This document shows positions 22,758 through 35,611 of a DNA stretch of 64,000 nucleotides, in pieces; position 1 is the first letter of the stretch, and each line of letters starts with the position of its first letter. Below the pieces are notes generated by a model. The model was not told the DNA's origin, made no database searches, and saw only the letters and a program-made list of their open reading frames with translations. The position numbers were made by a program, and so were the translations under genes. Source of the DNA: Gerris lacustris (Eukaryota > Arthropoda > Insecta > Hemiptera > Gerridae); assembly GCA_951217055.1 (NCBI GenBank), contig OX578284.1:45390967-45454966 (forward strand). Direction: 5' to 3'.

Positions 22758-23285
22758 TAAAATCGGCCCGAGACAACTCAGACTAACTTTCTCATATAAT
22801 CCTGGTGCCAGATCCCAAAAAGTTTTCTTTTTGTTTTTGATTTCTGACAAAATCAGATTTTATTTTCATCAATATCTCGGGAACTGGATTTTTTTTTGGA
22901 GAAAACCACTTATATCGTTAGATAGTATTTAAATGGACTACATTTGAAAATTTTTAAATCCAAATCATTGGAGCCGTTTTCGAGAAATCATTTTTTATCA
23001 CGTTCTTTCAGAGTCTTTGGGTTTTTGGGTGTTTTGGTTTTGGGTAACATCCCCCAAATTAATTTCTCGATATCACCTCGGGGTATGGTTTTACTGAACA
23101 TGTATGCCAAATTTCGTCAAAATAGGCCCAGTAGTTTAGGCTCCACGTGTCTGCACAGACGACAGACGACTAACACATTTTTTTAAAAACAACTTTTTTG
23201 GACTCAGGGGACCTCAAAACGTGTAAATCCATTAAAATTACAAAATAGAATTTTCGCCAATATTTTATATGAGAAAGTAAAGAGA
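22758..23285 (+). repeat. family B repeat, copy 1
   Basis: It begins CGGCCCGAGACAACTCAGAC and ends ATATGAGAAAGTAAAGAG. Shared blocks include ATGTATGCCAAATTTCGTCA, GACGACAGACGAC, and GGACCTCAAAACGTGTAAAT. The same order is seen at 51350-51960, and the reverse complement at 26420-26680 and 30362-30998. A further fragment of its right end lies at about 23440-23530. Confidence 0.85.
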
Positions 23286-23289
23286 CTAA

Positions 23290-23995
23290 AATATCAGCAA
23301 TGTAGTCAAAATTACTAACAATTGTTCTTTATCGATTAACACAACAAACTGACTTTCTAGAGATCAAGGAAATGGCCAGGATTCATGAAACACATTCTTA
23401 AGCGCATTACCAGAAAAGAAAGAAAAATAATGCCTAATTTTAGTAGATTGAAAGTTTTCGCGCCATCGCAATACTTCCTCTTTATATGAGAATATAAAGA
23501 GACTACAATATCGACATTGTAGTCAATATTACTAACAAGTGTTCTTTATCAATTAACAATAATTGACTTTTTGTAAGAAAATCGCCAGGAATGATAAAAC
23601 ACCTTCTCTAGCGCATTATCAGAAAAGTGTGAAAAATAATTGTCAAATCTTCAGTAAATAGAGTGATACAGCAAATAGAGTAATATAATTGGAGTTGTTA
23701 AATTCGTTCTAATGATTTAAGGTTTTATGTATGTACTAATAAAAAATGTAAGATCATTAAAATTCGTATATACATAAACATAAATACACTTCTCACCTAT
23801 TTACCTAAAATATACTAAAACACACATGCACATATGAAAATGACTTTTTTCTTATCCACATATTACACAGGTACACTAACTTTTTTATGGCTTGTCCTTA
23901 AAAAGTGTAATTGAATAATCAAAAGTTTTATGTACAAAATGTCCTAATGAAATACTTTTTTCTATGTTATATTCAAACAAACAAATTTTAATCTT
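23290..23995. other. mostly unrecognised; small family B fragment
   Basis: Apart from the family B end fragment near 23440-23530 (GCGCCATCGCAATACTTCCTC), nothing can be supported here. Confidence 0.45.
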
Positions 23996-23998
23996 TAA

Positions 23999-24002
<4 letters not shown>

Positions 24003-24062
<60 letters not shown>
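24003..24062. repeat. (TA)n microsatellite
   Basis: About 60 bases of TA dinucleotides. Confidence 0.95.
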
Positions 24063-24069
<7 letters not shown>

Positions 24070-25060
24070 TATATTGTGTGTTTCTTATTAAAAACCAATT
24101 CTTAACACACACAAAAGTCATTTCTATATAAAAGCAGCAAATCTAACACTTCTATAAAGTGATTGGGAATGGACACAAGTATTATACATACACGAACATT
24201 CACGTGTTGCTAGCAATAAAAAGTTAAGTTAGTGTGTTGGTTATTTTTCTAAGGATCTTAACGTCTATATTAGCATATTGTTTAACACATGGTGTTTGTT
24301 ATATAGTGTTTTGGGATCCTCAGAGACTCTGTAGACATGTTCATATATTACACGAGGGATATTTTTCAGTAAAGTCTTCGTGTTCAACGTGAGGGGGATA
24401 TGAGGTGTTAAGGTATTAACCACAATTCCACCTATATAGAACTCATTTAAATTTATTTGAAAAGCGTGCTTTAACTGGAGAGATATGCAATATACTTAAC
24501 ATGTTTATGTACTATTTATAGATAAATGTAAATTGTTATACGATTTCTTTCACTTATTAATAAATATAAGATTTTTTTTTTATTATTTTATTTTTTTTTT
24601 TTTTCCTTTTTCTATATCACTTTATTATTTCTAAATGCATGTAATATGCAGTTGAAAATAAAAATCATATTGATTTTAAAATGTTTGATTGATTTATTAT
24701 ATATTATGATCATTAACATTCTTATAAACACAAACATTAACACAATTCTCACCTTTTTAATTCAACAATTATTTTCTTGAAATATGTTTGTATCTAATAA
24801 ATAATAATAATAATAAGATTGCAAAATAATATTTTCTAGTTGTACAACGTTTAAATCGATCTTAATAATTGAACTGAAAAAGATTATCTTAGAATTTGAG
24901 TAATCATTGAAATATCTTGGTTTGTTGGAAATCATCACTAATCATCAGCAAATATGAAGAGCATTCAAATTTGTATTACATTAATTAGAAAAAAGTATTA
25001 GAATTTGGAAAAACTATTAATATTTTGGTTCAAGAGTTATCATTAGCAAATACAAATATG
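24063..25060. other. nothing recognised
   Basis: AT-rich spacer without a supportable feature. Confidence 0.5.
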
Positions 25061-25216
25061 CTACAATAATCAGTTATTAGTTTTACAAAAATATATAAAA
25101 GCGTGTAATTTACTACAATAATCAGTCATTAGTTTTACAAAAATATTTAAAAGCGTGTAATTTACAACAATAATCAGTTATTAGTTTTACAAAAATATAT
25201 AAAAGCGTGTAATTTA
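25061..25216. repeat. 52-bp tandem repeat, three units
   Basis: Units start at 25061, 25113 and 25165. Each reads CTACAATAATCAG.TATTAGTTTTACAAAAATAT.TAAAAGCGTGTAATTTA with one to three changes. Confidence 0.95.
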
Positions 25217-26419
25217 TTGTTTTTGTTTTTTTTACCAACTTTAGACAGGTTTGTCGATTGCCTTATACTTAAAACATTTCTGTTCACTCGACATGATAAA
25301 ATGTGTGTATTATTAGCGAAAATTAGACCAACCAATACATTGCAATTTGTAAATATTATATTAATATATTTAAGCTATAGTTTGGATATATTTACGCACG
25401 TAATATAACTTCAAACACTTCTATACCAACCCACGATTTGTATTGTAATTTTATGTGCACCTTTAAACAATGATTTTTAGATATTTCGGATGGTTATACA
25501 CGATTTAAAGTACATTGAATAAAAAAAAAAAAAAAAAAAAACAGAGAAGCCACTGTAATAAATAATAAAGAAGAACCTAGCGGAGGCTAAATTACTGGTC
25601 CGATTTCAATGAAATTTAAAATACACATTCAGCAGGGTTATACCAGAGGTGGGAAACTTTACTAAAATATGTTTTATAAATAATTCTAACTACATATATA
25701 CAAAAATTCGTCGGTTTATTAAAAACAATACTTTTTCTTAATGTTCTATTGTTTACCACATGAACTGTAAAGTACCTTCACCATAATTTTGGCTCATCTC
25801 CAAAAAATAAAAAAAACATTTGAGGTTTACTTTACAAGTTGTCCAAAATGTCAAGAAGATTTTTGACAGGATGTTCTTTTTTTTTTCTTTATTTTGTGTG
25901 TTTTTGCGGTAAGGATTCCAGTTGTCTCAGTGTCACAGATATCTTTTGTTTTGACAGTTTGACAACCCTGAAACTACCTTATTGAAAACCCTGACCACCA
26001 GCAGATACAAACAACCTTCCCTAAAATCCTCAACAAGACTCATGCATATTTAAAATCAACGTCAAAAAATTCGTTAACACAAATAGACCAGCTTTATACA
26101 GCTTTAATAAATGCAAAGGAATATATTGTTTTTATGTTTGACTGAAATCTCTATCAATGTAATAATATAATATTATTTTGGGAAGAAAGGAGACAAGAAG
26201 GGATAGTTGCTCTTGGTGTATGAAATACGAGTATAATACATATTTAGTCCTAAATTTAAATAATTTTTTAATAACGCATAATAAAAATTTTTTGAATTAA
26301 AAATAATGAAAAATGCATGGCTAACTTATTTTACACTATTTTCATCATTCATTAGTAATTACCTAACATTACAGACACACAAACCGCATTCTTTTAGTTT
26401 CCTTTTAGATATTATGAAG
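25217..26419. other. nothing recognised
   Basis: AT-rich sequence with an A tract at 25521-25541 and no supportable gene. Confidence 0.5.
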
Positions 26420-26680
26420 AAGCGAAAATTCGAGTTCGAGGATTGGATAGATTTACACGTTTTTGTGGTCTCCTGAGTCCAAAAAAGTGTTTTTAAACAA
26501 ATGTCTGTCGTTTGTGCAGACATTTGGAGCCTAAATTACTAATCAGATTTCAATATAAAATTTAGCATAGAGCATCAGAAAAATCATACCACGAGGCTAA
26601 TTCAAAAAATGAATTTTTAGATATTGGGAGCTATATCTAAAAATTCGGAAAAAATGTAAAACAATATTTACTTTTGGATA
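26420..26680 (-). repeat. family B repeat, partial copy
   Basis: The reverse complement of the right half of family B: GATTTACACG..TTTTG, CTGAGTCCAAAAAAGTG, TGTCTGTCG, GGAGCCTAAATTACT, CATACCACGAGGC. Confidence 0.75.
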
Positions 26681-26774
26681 GTTATTATTGCCAATATGTA
26701 TACTGTTTACTTTTTCCCGGGTTTTTCTTTAAAAAATAGTCAATTTTGAACTAATTTGATTGCATTTATTATTG

Positions 26775-27410
26775 TTTTTTGCTTCCGAGCTTAACGAAGG
26801 TAACGGAAGCTATGTGATAGTTCTGAAGAACGAAAATATTTTGAGTTTCCGATTTCAAAAATTCCAAGACAGAAATCCGTTTCAGACATCAGGGAACATT
26901 TGGTTCCATGTCTCTCTGTCTGTCGTTCAATTTCAACAAGTCTTAAAAACTACACGTCCAATTTTAATGAAATTTGAATGGTAGGCCATGATTAGCCCAT
27001 TGTTCGTCCCATATAAGTTTTAACCTTCTGCGCCTACTTGTCTCTCTTCCACATGCGCACAAACATACATTTATTTACACCTATAGCTTCAAAAGTCCTT
27101 ATCTGATTTGTATGAAACTTTTATAGTTTATCGAAAGTAACCCACAGATATCCCAAGATTAATTTGAACCATCTGCGCTCTTTACTTTTTGCAAAATTGA
27201 TACTTTAATTCATGTGCAAATTAAAATAATTATTTTGACAGATTATAAAAGCGGGGAAGGGAAACATTTAAACAAAATAGACAATAATGACTTGTGGCAG
27301 CGTAAAATAAATTAAGTTAAGTACGTAAAATAATTACGTACTTAAAATAATTAAGTACGTAATAAGATACGAGGAAGCTATGTGCCACACCAATTGGCAG
27401 TCTATTTTTT
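26775..27410 (+). repeat. family A repeat, copy 3
   Basis: A nearly full copy from GCTTCCGAGCTTAACGAAGG to CACCAATTGGCAGTCTATTT. The left end forms a GCTTCCG/CGGAAGC hairpin. A local palindrome of GTACGTAAAATAATTACGTAC type has grown near 27322-27362. The 74-codon frame inside is part of the repeat. Confidence 0.9.
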
Positions 27411-27945
27411 GTTGATGCAGAGATTAAGAATATTTGTAGTTTTTTATTGCCATTTTATTCCTTATAATGGAATGAATGATGTATTTAGGTGTTTCATTTA
27501 ATCAATTGCGGCTTACTAATGATATTAGGAAACAGCTACTGATCCCTAGCATGAGCCCCACGCGGAGAAATTACATAAAATACATAAATGAGAAATTAAA
27601 AACAACAAGAAAGCATCAATAAACCAGTTTTTTTTTGTAATTTAAAAATTAATTATTAGTTATAATATTTAGTCAGTTTAAACTAAATTAACTTTTCAAC
27701 GGAAATGTATCATCCTAAGTTTTACAGCTATTACCTTAATATAACCGCATTAAAATATTACCATCATCATCAAAAGCCACTTAAGGTATAAAAGAGTTCA
27801 GAATAAAAGAGGTGCGCGCTCTTTGGTGCTTTTATACACTACTTTAACAAATTCTACCACTTTAGGAACAAGTTTCCCCTTCTTAATGTAATGGAGTCTC
27901 TTAAGATGGTTCATTTCGATACCAATTTGTGGTATGCTTAAGGGT

Positions 27946-27955
<10 letters not shown>
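27411..27955. other. nothing recognised
   Basis: Small inverted words (GGTATAAAAG near 27786 and CTTTTATACAC near 27829) are present. No gene is supported. Confidence 0.45.

Positions 27956-27956
<1 letters not shown>

Positions 27957-28022
<66 letters not shown>
27957..28022. repeat. (TA)n microsatellite
   Basis: About 65 bases of TA dinucleotides. Confidence 0.95.
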
Positions 28023-28024
<2 letters not shown>

Positions 28025-29110
28025 GTATACTTAAAGTATCTTTATATAGAGGGAATTCTCACACTATGAAGGAACCGTGTAATCAATTAGTGTCAAGTTT
28101 AAAGCAGTCGTGTGTTTGTATTAGAATCGTCTTTTTTCTGAAAGTGATGAGGTAGACAAAACAATTATACTAATCTACTCGGACATTTTCTCTAGAAAGC
28201 TTGATGAATGATCTTGGGGAACGATTTTTTTTTCTTCCTTATTTTTTTGGTTTTTTGGGGGTCTCTTAAGGTGTTGTTTAAATCCCATCTTTTAAGATAA
28301 AAAAAAAAAAATCTCCCAACAACTAAGTCATCGAAATACAAAATAAACAACCAATGAAGTAAAAAAAAAAAAAAAGATGTGTTATCTGTCCAAAGAAAAA
28401 CTTCGACCAAACACTTGAAGCTGGTTTTTTTGTATACCTGTGAAACTTCGGTCCGATACGGTCACTGAGATACCTATATCATAAGAATGAACAAAAAAGA
28501 ATACCCCATAACAGATAGATATCTCTTTAACAATCTTTTAAAAACCTCTCTTAATAAAGGTATCACAAGGAAAAGGTTTGAATACCACACTTAAAAATTG
28601 TAATGGATAAGGGCACTTTTTTTTCTTTTTTTTATTATTCTATTTTAAATAAAAAGAATGTCTTTGGGTTCATATGTTGTGGTATAGTGGTAAGTCGATA
28701 GGCTCATCTGTCAAATTTTCTTCATAACAAATTAAGTAAACAACACGATTTTTTTCTTCTTGAGAGAATGATCTTCGAAAGGATAATACTTTTTTTTATG
28801 TTGTGTGGCTTGTTAAAATAATAAGTCTTCAAAATCTGTGACATGAGAGTGTTCATAAAAAATATCAATGCTACACCAGTTGATGTATTAAAGGAATGTG
28901 TTATTTGATGTCTTAACTGATAATTGCTGTGATAGCTAATATACTTTATTATTTTCTCATATATGAAGCACCTATTCATATATAAGTACCTGATATTTGT
29001 ATATACATACATATATCATGTATATGTGTGCGTGCAGGTATTGTAATGTCACGAAAATTCAATTTTGATACTTATTAATAGTTGGGTCTAAAGAAAGGAA
29101 TTAAAAGATC
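28023..29110. other. mostly unrecognised; tRNA-like 5' fragment at 28675-28716
   Basis: The only item of note is TGGTATAGTGGTAAG at about 28679-28693, a good match to a Pol III A box as in tRNA-Gly. No B box or 3' half follows, so it is at most a tRNA-derived fragment or SINE head. Confidence 0.3.
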
Positions 29111-29111
29111 A

Positions 29112-30058
29112 CTTTTACAATATTTCGACCCCTCTATGCGGGTCATCTTCAAGCTGACTAGAAGATTACTGTTCCATCCTGTTCTTGCTAAAACATTCTT
29201 TTCACAACAATGCTGTGTTCGTTGGACTGGGTTAAGTTACCTTGATTATAGTTGTTTTTTTATAAAGATTTGAAGTTTTAATCCAATATAGTACAACCAA
29301 TAGTGATAGTCATAGAATAACTATGGAATTTTAGAAAAATTATCCAAAACTGGATTGACAATAACCGCCAAGGTTAGAATAATAGTTATTTATGCACCTA
29401 GGGAGTAAAGTAAGCCATTATTCCCTGAGCAAAAAAGTTGGTTCTTAAGGCGAAGCCGAAGGATTCATGGTCCCTAAATCCCGAGGCGAAGCCAAGGAAT
29501 TAGAATTTTAATTAATAACGCTAGATAATTATCGCGAGGGGAATAATGGCACTTTACTCCCGAGGTACATACAATATTTTATCTCCAGTAGGGAGAAAAT
29601 ACACATTTTCATCCATTGCACAGTTTTTATTTATTATTTTAATAAATACTTAACAATAATTGTTAGCACTTTAAATAGTAGATATAAGAGATTCAATATT
29701 AAAAACAAATAAAATTGGAATTAAACTCAAATAGAAGGTTATTTAGATGCAGGTTATAAACAAAGATAAAAATGGTCGGAAAAGCAGTGTCGCCAACCTG
29801 ATTTCAACAACTTCATTACATTAGCCATTCATTTTCTACTATTTATAAAATAATTTAGTTGGCAGTCCTTCTTTTTCGCCCTACTTTAACTTTTTCTCAC
29901 TACTTTTGAGTTCAGGGAAGAAAAGACTTACTTTAGTCCCTCTAAACTAATCCAAAATCATAACTTTTTCTCCCTATTTATTTATTTTTTAGCAAGAACA
30001 GGATGGAAAAGTAATCTTCTAGTCAGCTTGAAAATGATCCAACAATCCGAAAACGGTT
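29112..30058. repeat. inverted pair of retroelement-like ends
   Basis: The minus strand at 29112-29190 and the plus strand at 29997-30058 share TAGCAAGAACAGGATGG, then GTAATCTTCTAGTCAGCTTG, then A.ATGA.CC. They therefore face each other in inverted orientation about 800 bp apart. The first copy continues with a GACCC/GGGGTC hairpin and GAAA, the motif seen also near 7500, 45460 and 59000. Confidence 0.6.
29395..29565. mobile_element. small foldback element with GGGAGTAAAG ends
   Basis: The end ACCTAGGGAGTAAAGT..GCCATTATTCCC returns inverted as GGGAATAATGGCACTTTACTCCCGAGGT. The ~110-bp interior contains GGCGAAGCC twice. It lies inside the inverted pair at 29112-30058. Confidence 0.6.
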
Positions 30059-30107
30059 TAATTATGTTGTCCATTTAAATCCAAATTGAATCATTTATGT
30101 TTTCTTT

Positions 30108-30127
30108 TGGGGGGGGGGGGGGGGGGG
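30108..30127. repeat. poly-G tract
   Basis: About 18 consecutive G bases in AT-rich sequence. Confidence 0.9.
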
Positions 30128-30361
30128 AAATAATGTTCCGATAAATTTATATTAAAAAAAAAAGTATTTTGTCTATAATTGATGTTACGTAGACTTGTAG
30201 AACTCTTTTTTAAATTCGTATTTACTAAAGTAATTAAATTTGGAATTATTGGATATAAATTTACTCTTACTACACACACACACACATACATACACATACA
30301 TGTGAGAATGCCGACCTATTTTTACCTTCTCATGTGGGTATTATATCTAGAGAGAAAGTAT

Positions 30362-30998
30362 TAGAATGAAGCGGAAATTCAATTTTAAGATTTTGATGGA
30401 TTTAAAAGTTTTAAAGAGTCCAAAAATAAGGTTTTTAAAAAAATTCTCTCTATAATCTGGTGTGCGCTTATGGACCGATTTCGATGAAATTTCGGCAAAC
30501 TAGATAGCATACCTCGAGGCGAAATGGAGATATGAGCTCTTAATTTTGGGGACACCTCTCCTAAAAACTCGCAAACAAAATATACCTCGTTTTTTATTTT
30601 AAAAAAATGCTAATAATATATATGTAATCCATTTAAATATGAATCTAACCATATAAGGGGTTTTCCAGGGAAAAATCTAGTTCCTGAGAAAATAGCTGTA
30701 AACATTAAACACAAAGGGTGAGAGGTCGGGTTCGGTTCCCTGCCGAAGTGGTTATTATTATGCTATATTTTGATAAAATTTTCAATAATAATTGTAAGTG
30801 ATTATGAAAACTTAAATCAATTAACAAATGGAAAAAATGAACCAATTAATTATGTACTCGAATAAGAGAAAGTTTTGTATGAGTTGCATTGGATATAGAT
30901 TCTAAAACTAATCAATCATTGTTAGATGAGGCTTATAAAAGCAATGAGCCATCATATGCTTTTATAACGCACGAGAGCCATCGAAATATAGCTACTTA
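30362..30998 (-). repeat. family B repeat interrupted by the 7.1-kb transposon (left part)
   Basis: Family B in reverse orientation runs from 30362 up to the TA at 30997-30998, where the transposon begins. It resumes after the transposon at 38145 (TAGGTTACGTTGCATCTA). Blocks shared with 22758-23285 and 51350-51960 are recognisable but diverged, so the host copy is old relative to the inserted element. Confidence 0.75.
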
Positions 30999-31249
30999 CA
31001 GTCTATAAGATTAGAGTTGGCACAATCGAAGGCGGGAAAATTTGGAGAGGGAAACGATTCTATTGGTCCGCCATCTTAATTGCAACTTCAGAAAAAAAAA
31101 ATCCCTTCTCTGCCCCTGTTCCACAAAAAAAATATAACATGAAAACGATTATTTTCCCTTTTTGTAACCCCAAAACTACCTCCACGTTTGTTTGTTTACA
31201 TTTCGTCCATTGCTCATTTTGATCTGATCGTGTTATAAACTTCTTCATT

Positions 31250-31398
31250 TCATCTTGTGCAATTTTTACATAGTTATTCTTGTTTTGTTAAGTTTTATTT
31301 AGCAGAGATAAGTGCTTTGTGTTTGTGGAAGTTTTATAGTGTAATTTTAAAGACTTTTTTATTTCCTGTGCTTCGCAGATTTCGTCTCTAGCAAACCG
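31250..31398 (+). other. probable 5' untranslated exon of the transposase
   Basis: A clean donor (ACCG|GTAAGT) ends this segment at 31398. The matching acceptor is TTATTGTATAG at 32472, three bases before the start codon at 32476. The transcription start is not defined. Confidence 0.4.
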
Positions 31399-31484
31399 GT
31401 AAGTACTGATATTTACAAGTAAAGAATTTAATAATATGTAAAAATTGTCTTGTATTTATATTATATAATTAAGTTGACAGATTG

Positions 31485-31737
31485 CATCTACAAAAAAATT
31501 AGATTTGATGGTAAATATGTCGTATCTGACCCACTTTGTCTAAATAACTACAACGATAAAGGGATATTTAGTCTAATGTACATTGGGACAAAGGAATATC
31601 ACACTTTTATATACAAAAGTGTGATGTTCCTTTGTCACAATGTACATTAGACTTAACATCAACATCCCTTTTTCTTAATATCTAGTTATTTAGTCAAAGT
31701 GGGTCAGACACGACATATTTACCGATTTGATTTCATG
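31485..31737. mobile_element. family D foldback element in transposase intron 1
   Basis: Arms of about 115 bp (31498-31612 and 31614-31725) are near-perfect reverse complements with almost no loop. They carry TTAGTCTAATGTACATTG, GGACAAAGGAATATCACAC and TGACCCACTTTG. Related foldbacks lie at 46875-47100, 59800-60180 and 61600-61820. Confidence 0.85.
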
Positions 31738-32327
31738 TTCGATCATTACAAGTATTTCTTTCTTTTTGCTAATACTTTAGTTATATACTTTAGTATACTT
31801 TAGTTTTTGCTTTGCCTATCATTGAGAAAATAAGATTTGCCCTCTTTTGTGGGTTTTGGGACTCCTTTATTTAGTTGTTCGAGTTACGTTCTAAACCAAA
31901 GTAGTAAAGATCTACTGTATGCGATGGTTTTACTTTTAAAGCTTAAATGTTTTTGAGAGATTGTGAAATTTTAACTAGTATGGTGGGATTTGTAGTCAAC
32001 AGAAAACAATTCTATAGCATTGCCAGTGGACATTTAACCATTAACATTAACATGCTCATGACTGATAAAGATTATGAATATTCTTGATCAGCAATTTCTT
32101 AGAATTTGTAAAGCATTAAAGGCCGATTGAAGCCACTTTCATAAGATAGGTTAAAGAGTACAAGCTACTATGGTGCTGTTCTATTAATTTTTGGTCTTAG
32201 TGTATAGATAGTACTTAAGTTCCGCACCGTTGGTCTAAATCAACAGTAAGCAAGCTTTAATAGGGATTGCATTTTTCTGTTGTCCTATAATCATTTTGGG
32301 GCTAAAAGAAGAGTTGAGTGAAAGCTT

Positions 32328-32447
32328 GGTTTGACCCTGATGTTTTTTGTCAATTAAACTTAGACAACTTAAGAAGTTTATTATTGAAAACATAGGTTTG
32401 ACCCTGATGTTTTTTGTCAATTAAACTTAGACAACTTAAGAAGTTTA
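32328..32447. repeat. 67-bp tandem duplication upstream of exon 2
   Basis: GGTTTGACCCTGATG...TTAAGAAGTTTA (53 bp) is present at 32328-32380 and 32395-32447. The second copy is next to the exon 2 acceptor. Confidence 0.9.
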
Positions 32448-32754
32448 TTTATTTTTCTTATTTATTGTATAGGTCATGTCTGCTCCATCTGAGGAAATGC
32501 CTAGCCCTGGTAGATGCGGAATGCCTGTGTCTTTATGCAAGAGAGCTAGAAGAAGGATCAGATTATCTTTTGACTCTTACTTAGAACCTACTTCTTCTTC
32601 TTCAGGTTTGTATTTGTAAAGATTCAAATATTTCTTTACTTAGTAATTTTTTCCTTGCACCAAGAATGCTATGTACTTATGTTAATGCAGTAAAAAAAGT
32701 ATTAAGGGACCTAAACTGAAGGTAGTAAAAGACTATTATTAGTGTAAGTATGCT

Positions 32755-32772
32755 GGGGGGGGGGGGGGGGGG
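32755..32772. repeat. poly-G tract
   Basis: About 18 consecutive G bases in the intron after exon 2 of the transposase. Confidence 0.9.
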
Positions 32773-33107
32773 TTAACAATTATTATTTAAACATTAACAG
32801 TAGGTATGTAATCTTTTGTAGTAGGATTAACTCTGTGCCCTTCTAATCTCATCAGGTCAAATCTGAACCCATGGTCTTTTTAAACATTTTCCCCTGAAGT
32901 GAATATCCTGATTTTAATCCCTATACCAGAGTTTATTATTTAGGTTTGAACAAATCAAGGAAGTCTTAATTTAAAAAAAGGACAAAGCTTCTAGTAGATG
33001 CATTTTATAAATGAAGCTTCGAAGCAAAAACAGTATGATAATAAAGAAGTAGGATGATGTAAAACATTTCTTATCTAGAAAGTTCCAAATTTTTCTTATC
33101 GGCCATT

Positions 33108-33109
<2 letters not shown>

Positions 33110-33157
<48 letters not shown>
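33110..33157. repeat. poly-T tract before exon 3
   Basis: About 45 T bases lie 31 bases upstream of the exon 3 acceptor (CTCTGCAG, 33188). It may act as an oversized polypyrimidine tract or be the tail of a minus-strand retroposed sequence. Confidence 0.9.
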
Positions 33158-33159
<2 letters not shown>

Positions 33160-35611
33160 TCAAGAATATGTTTCTCTGCTCTCTGCAGGTACTACAAGCT
33201 GTGAAAGAAGTAAAAGCAGTTGTGGGGGTAGAGGTGTTGTGCTGAGAAGCCAGACTAGAGAAATAGTTGACCGAGTCAGGCAATATTTTGAGAATGAGAA
33301 GAAACTAATTAATCGAGGCGTCGAGGACATTAGAGAAGCAATTCCTTTTGACAATGTCCTTAAAAGAACCAGTGAGGCCACTGGAATCAGTGTGAGGTCC
33401 ATCTTAAGAGTGCACAAAGAAATCAGTGTTGCTGAAGAGCAGGGCAAATCTGTAGTTACCCCTGGAAAGAAGAGGCCCAGGGAAAGTTTCAAAGGGATGG
33501 ATTCCTTTGCAGAGGATGCCATCAGAAGGCATGTTTACGACTACTTTTCAAGGAAAGAATATCCCACGCTGAATAAGCTGAAAGTTTCATTAGCTGATAC
33601 AGGCTTATTCGAAGGATCTGTTTTTACAGTTAACAAGTTAGTATTAATTTGATGTATTAAAATAATATACTAAAATATGATATGGAGCAAACGGTGTTGT
33701 CAGAATTATAATAAACACAATAAGTCTCACCGCAAACATACAAAAAAAAGCATAGTATCATTCAACCTAAATAGTAAGAGTGGGGAATAAAACATGCAAC
33801 AAATTTAACATATTTGTATACAGTTATATTTTTCTATAAAATGTTCAGGCTCATATGCATAAACTGGGGTTTGAGTATAAAAAAATCAATAGCCGGAAAC
33901 TCCTGATGGAAAAACCCGAAATAGCTGCTGCTAGAAGCAGGTTTTTGAAAGAGATTGTAAGGGAGGATTGCAACAAAATAGTTTGGCTTGATGAGACCTG
34001 GGTCAATGCTGGTCATGCCAAAAGTTGAGGCTGGACTGACAACACTAAAGCTGGCACATCACTTGTTCCAGTTGGAAAAGGTAATGTTCTTACTTTCTTT
34101 TTTAAAGAACTACTAAGTGAATTAGTTAAGTAAAGTAATATGTTTATTATTAACAATAATAATAATAAGAAAGATACAACAACTACAAGAATTAAATGGG
34201 GAGCTGAAGGCAGAGAAAGCTGTATAGATCTGTTTCAAGAACAGATTTATGCAGTTGTTTACAGTGTGTAATTTTTTAATTAAGTACAATTAAATGTAAG
34301 CAATTTCATGGAAAAGTATTATTTGCATGTATGTGACTTGGAAAATCAAACAAAGCTCATACCATTTCAAATCATAGACTTTGATAGAATGTTGTTGATA
34401 TTTTAAAATTATAAATGAGATTTCATAACTACTACATGATCTCTTTACTACATCATCTCAAAAAAAAATAGAGCTATAAAATATTGCATGGTATAAGAAT
34501 CAGTTAATTCAACAGTGGAATAATTTGTGAGGATACTTTCAGAAACGGGCCTCCTCACATTTCCTGAAAATATGACTTCTACTTCTTATAATAAAATTAG
34601 CATTAGCTGTAGTGAGTAAACTTTGTCGGGTATTGTTGTAGTTGTTGAAACTCGTTTATTAGCAAACTAATAGCTGATAGAGACTGGCATTGTTGTCAAT
34701 AACAGTTTTCGATTAAACATACCCACTTTCTAATGTTGGAAAAAGTAAAAAAAGAAATCTGGTTATAAGATTTGAATCTGAGAAACTTGCAGATCCTCAC
34801 ATCTTATCTTCTACATTCTGTAATTTTTCATATTATAATTTGAAACATATTTCTTCTGTTGCAGGTAAAAGGCTTATCCTCCTGCATGCTGGTATGGCAT
34901 CGGGTTGGGTCTCCAACTCCTGCCTTTTATTTCAATCTAGTAAAACTGGGGACTACCATGAGGAAATGAATCACGAAAGATTTTATGAGTGGTTCCAGAA
35001 GCAACTGTTGCCAAATATTCCCAAGGAGAGTGTCATTGTTATGGACAATGCACCATATCATTCAAAAGTTATGAACAAATGCCCCAATTCCACCTCCTTA
35101 AAAGCACAAATGCAAGAGTGGCTACGAGAAAATAATATAGACTTTGAAGAGAACTATACAAGGGCCCAACTTTTAGAGCTCATAAATTTACATAAACCTG
35201 TAAAAAAAATTATTTTGTGGATGTTAAGGCCGAGGAAAGAGGGCACAAAGTCATAAGACTGCCTCCTTATCACTGCCACTATAACCCTATTGAACTAATT
35301 TGGGCTCAAGTGAAGGGTTATGTGGCAGATAAAAATAAAAAATTCACCATTAGAGAAGTGGAAGCATTGACCCGTGAAGGTATTGAGAATGTCACGGGTG
35401 AAAACTGGTCGCGATGTGTCCGTCATGTGTGGAACGTCATTAATGAGGACACTAGTAGAGAGGCCAGGCTTGATGAAGACATTGACAGGTTTATTATAAG
35501 TCTAGGAGGAGGTGACAGAGAGACCGATGCATCAACTGAAGAAGAAGACAGTTCAGAAATTGACGAACCAGAAGATATCTCTGAAGATATAGAAGGAGTG
35601 TTTCCTTTATA

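Noticed and set aside
28675..28716. TGGTATAGTGGTAAG considered as a tRNA-Gly gene
   Set aside because: The D-arm-like half is followed by sequence that cannot form the anticodon and T arms.
33160..33522. 120-codon minus-strand frame
   Set aside because: It is the antisense shadow of transposase exon 3, whose plus-strand frame has splice sites and family motifs.
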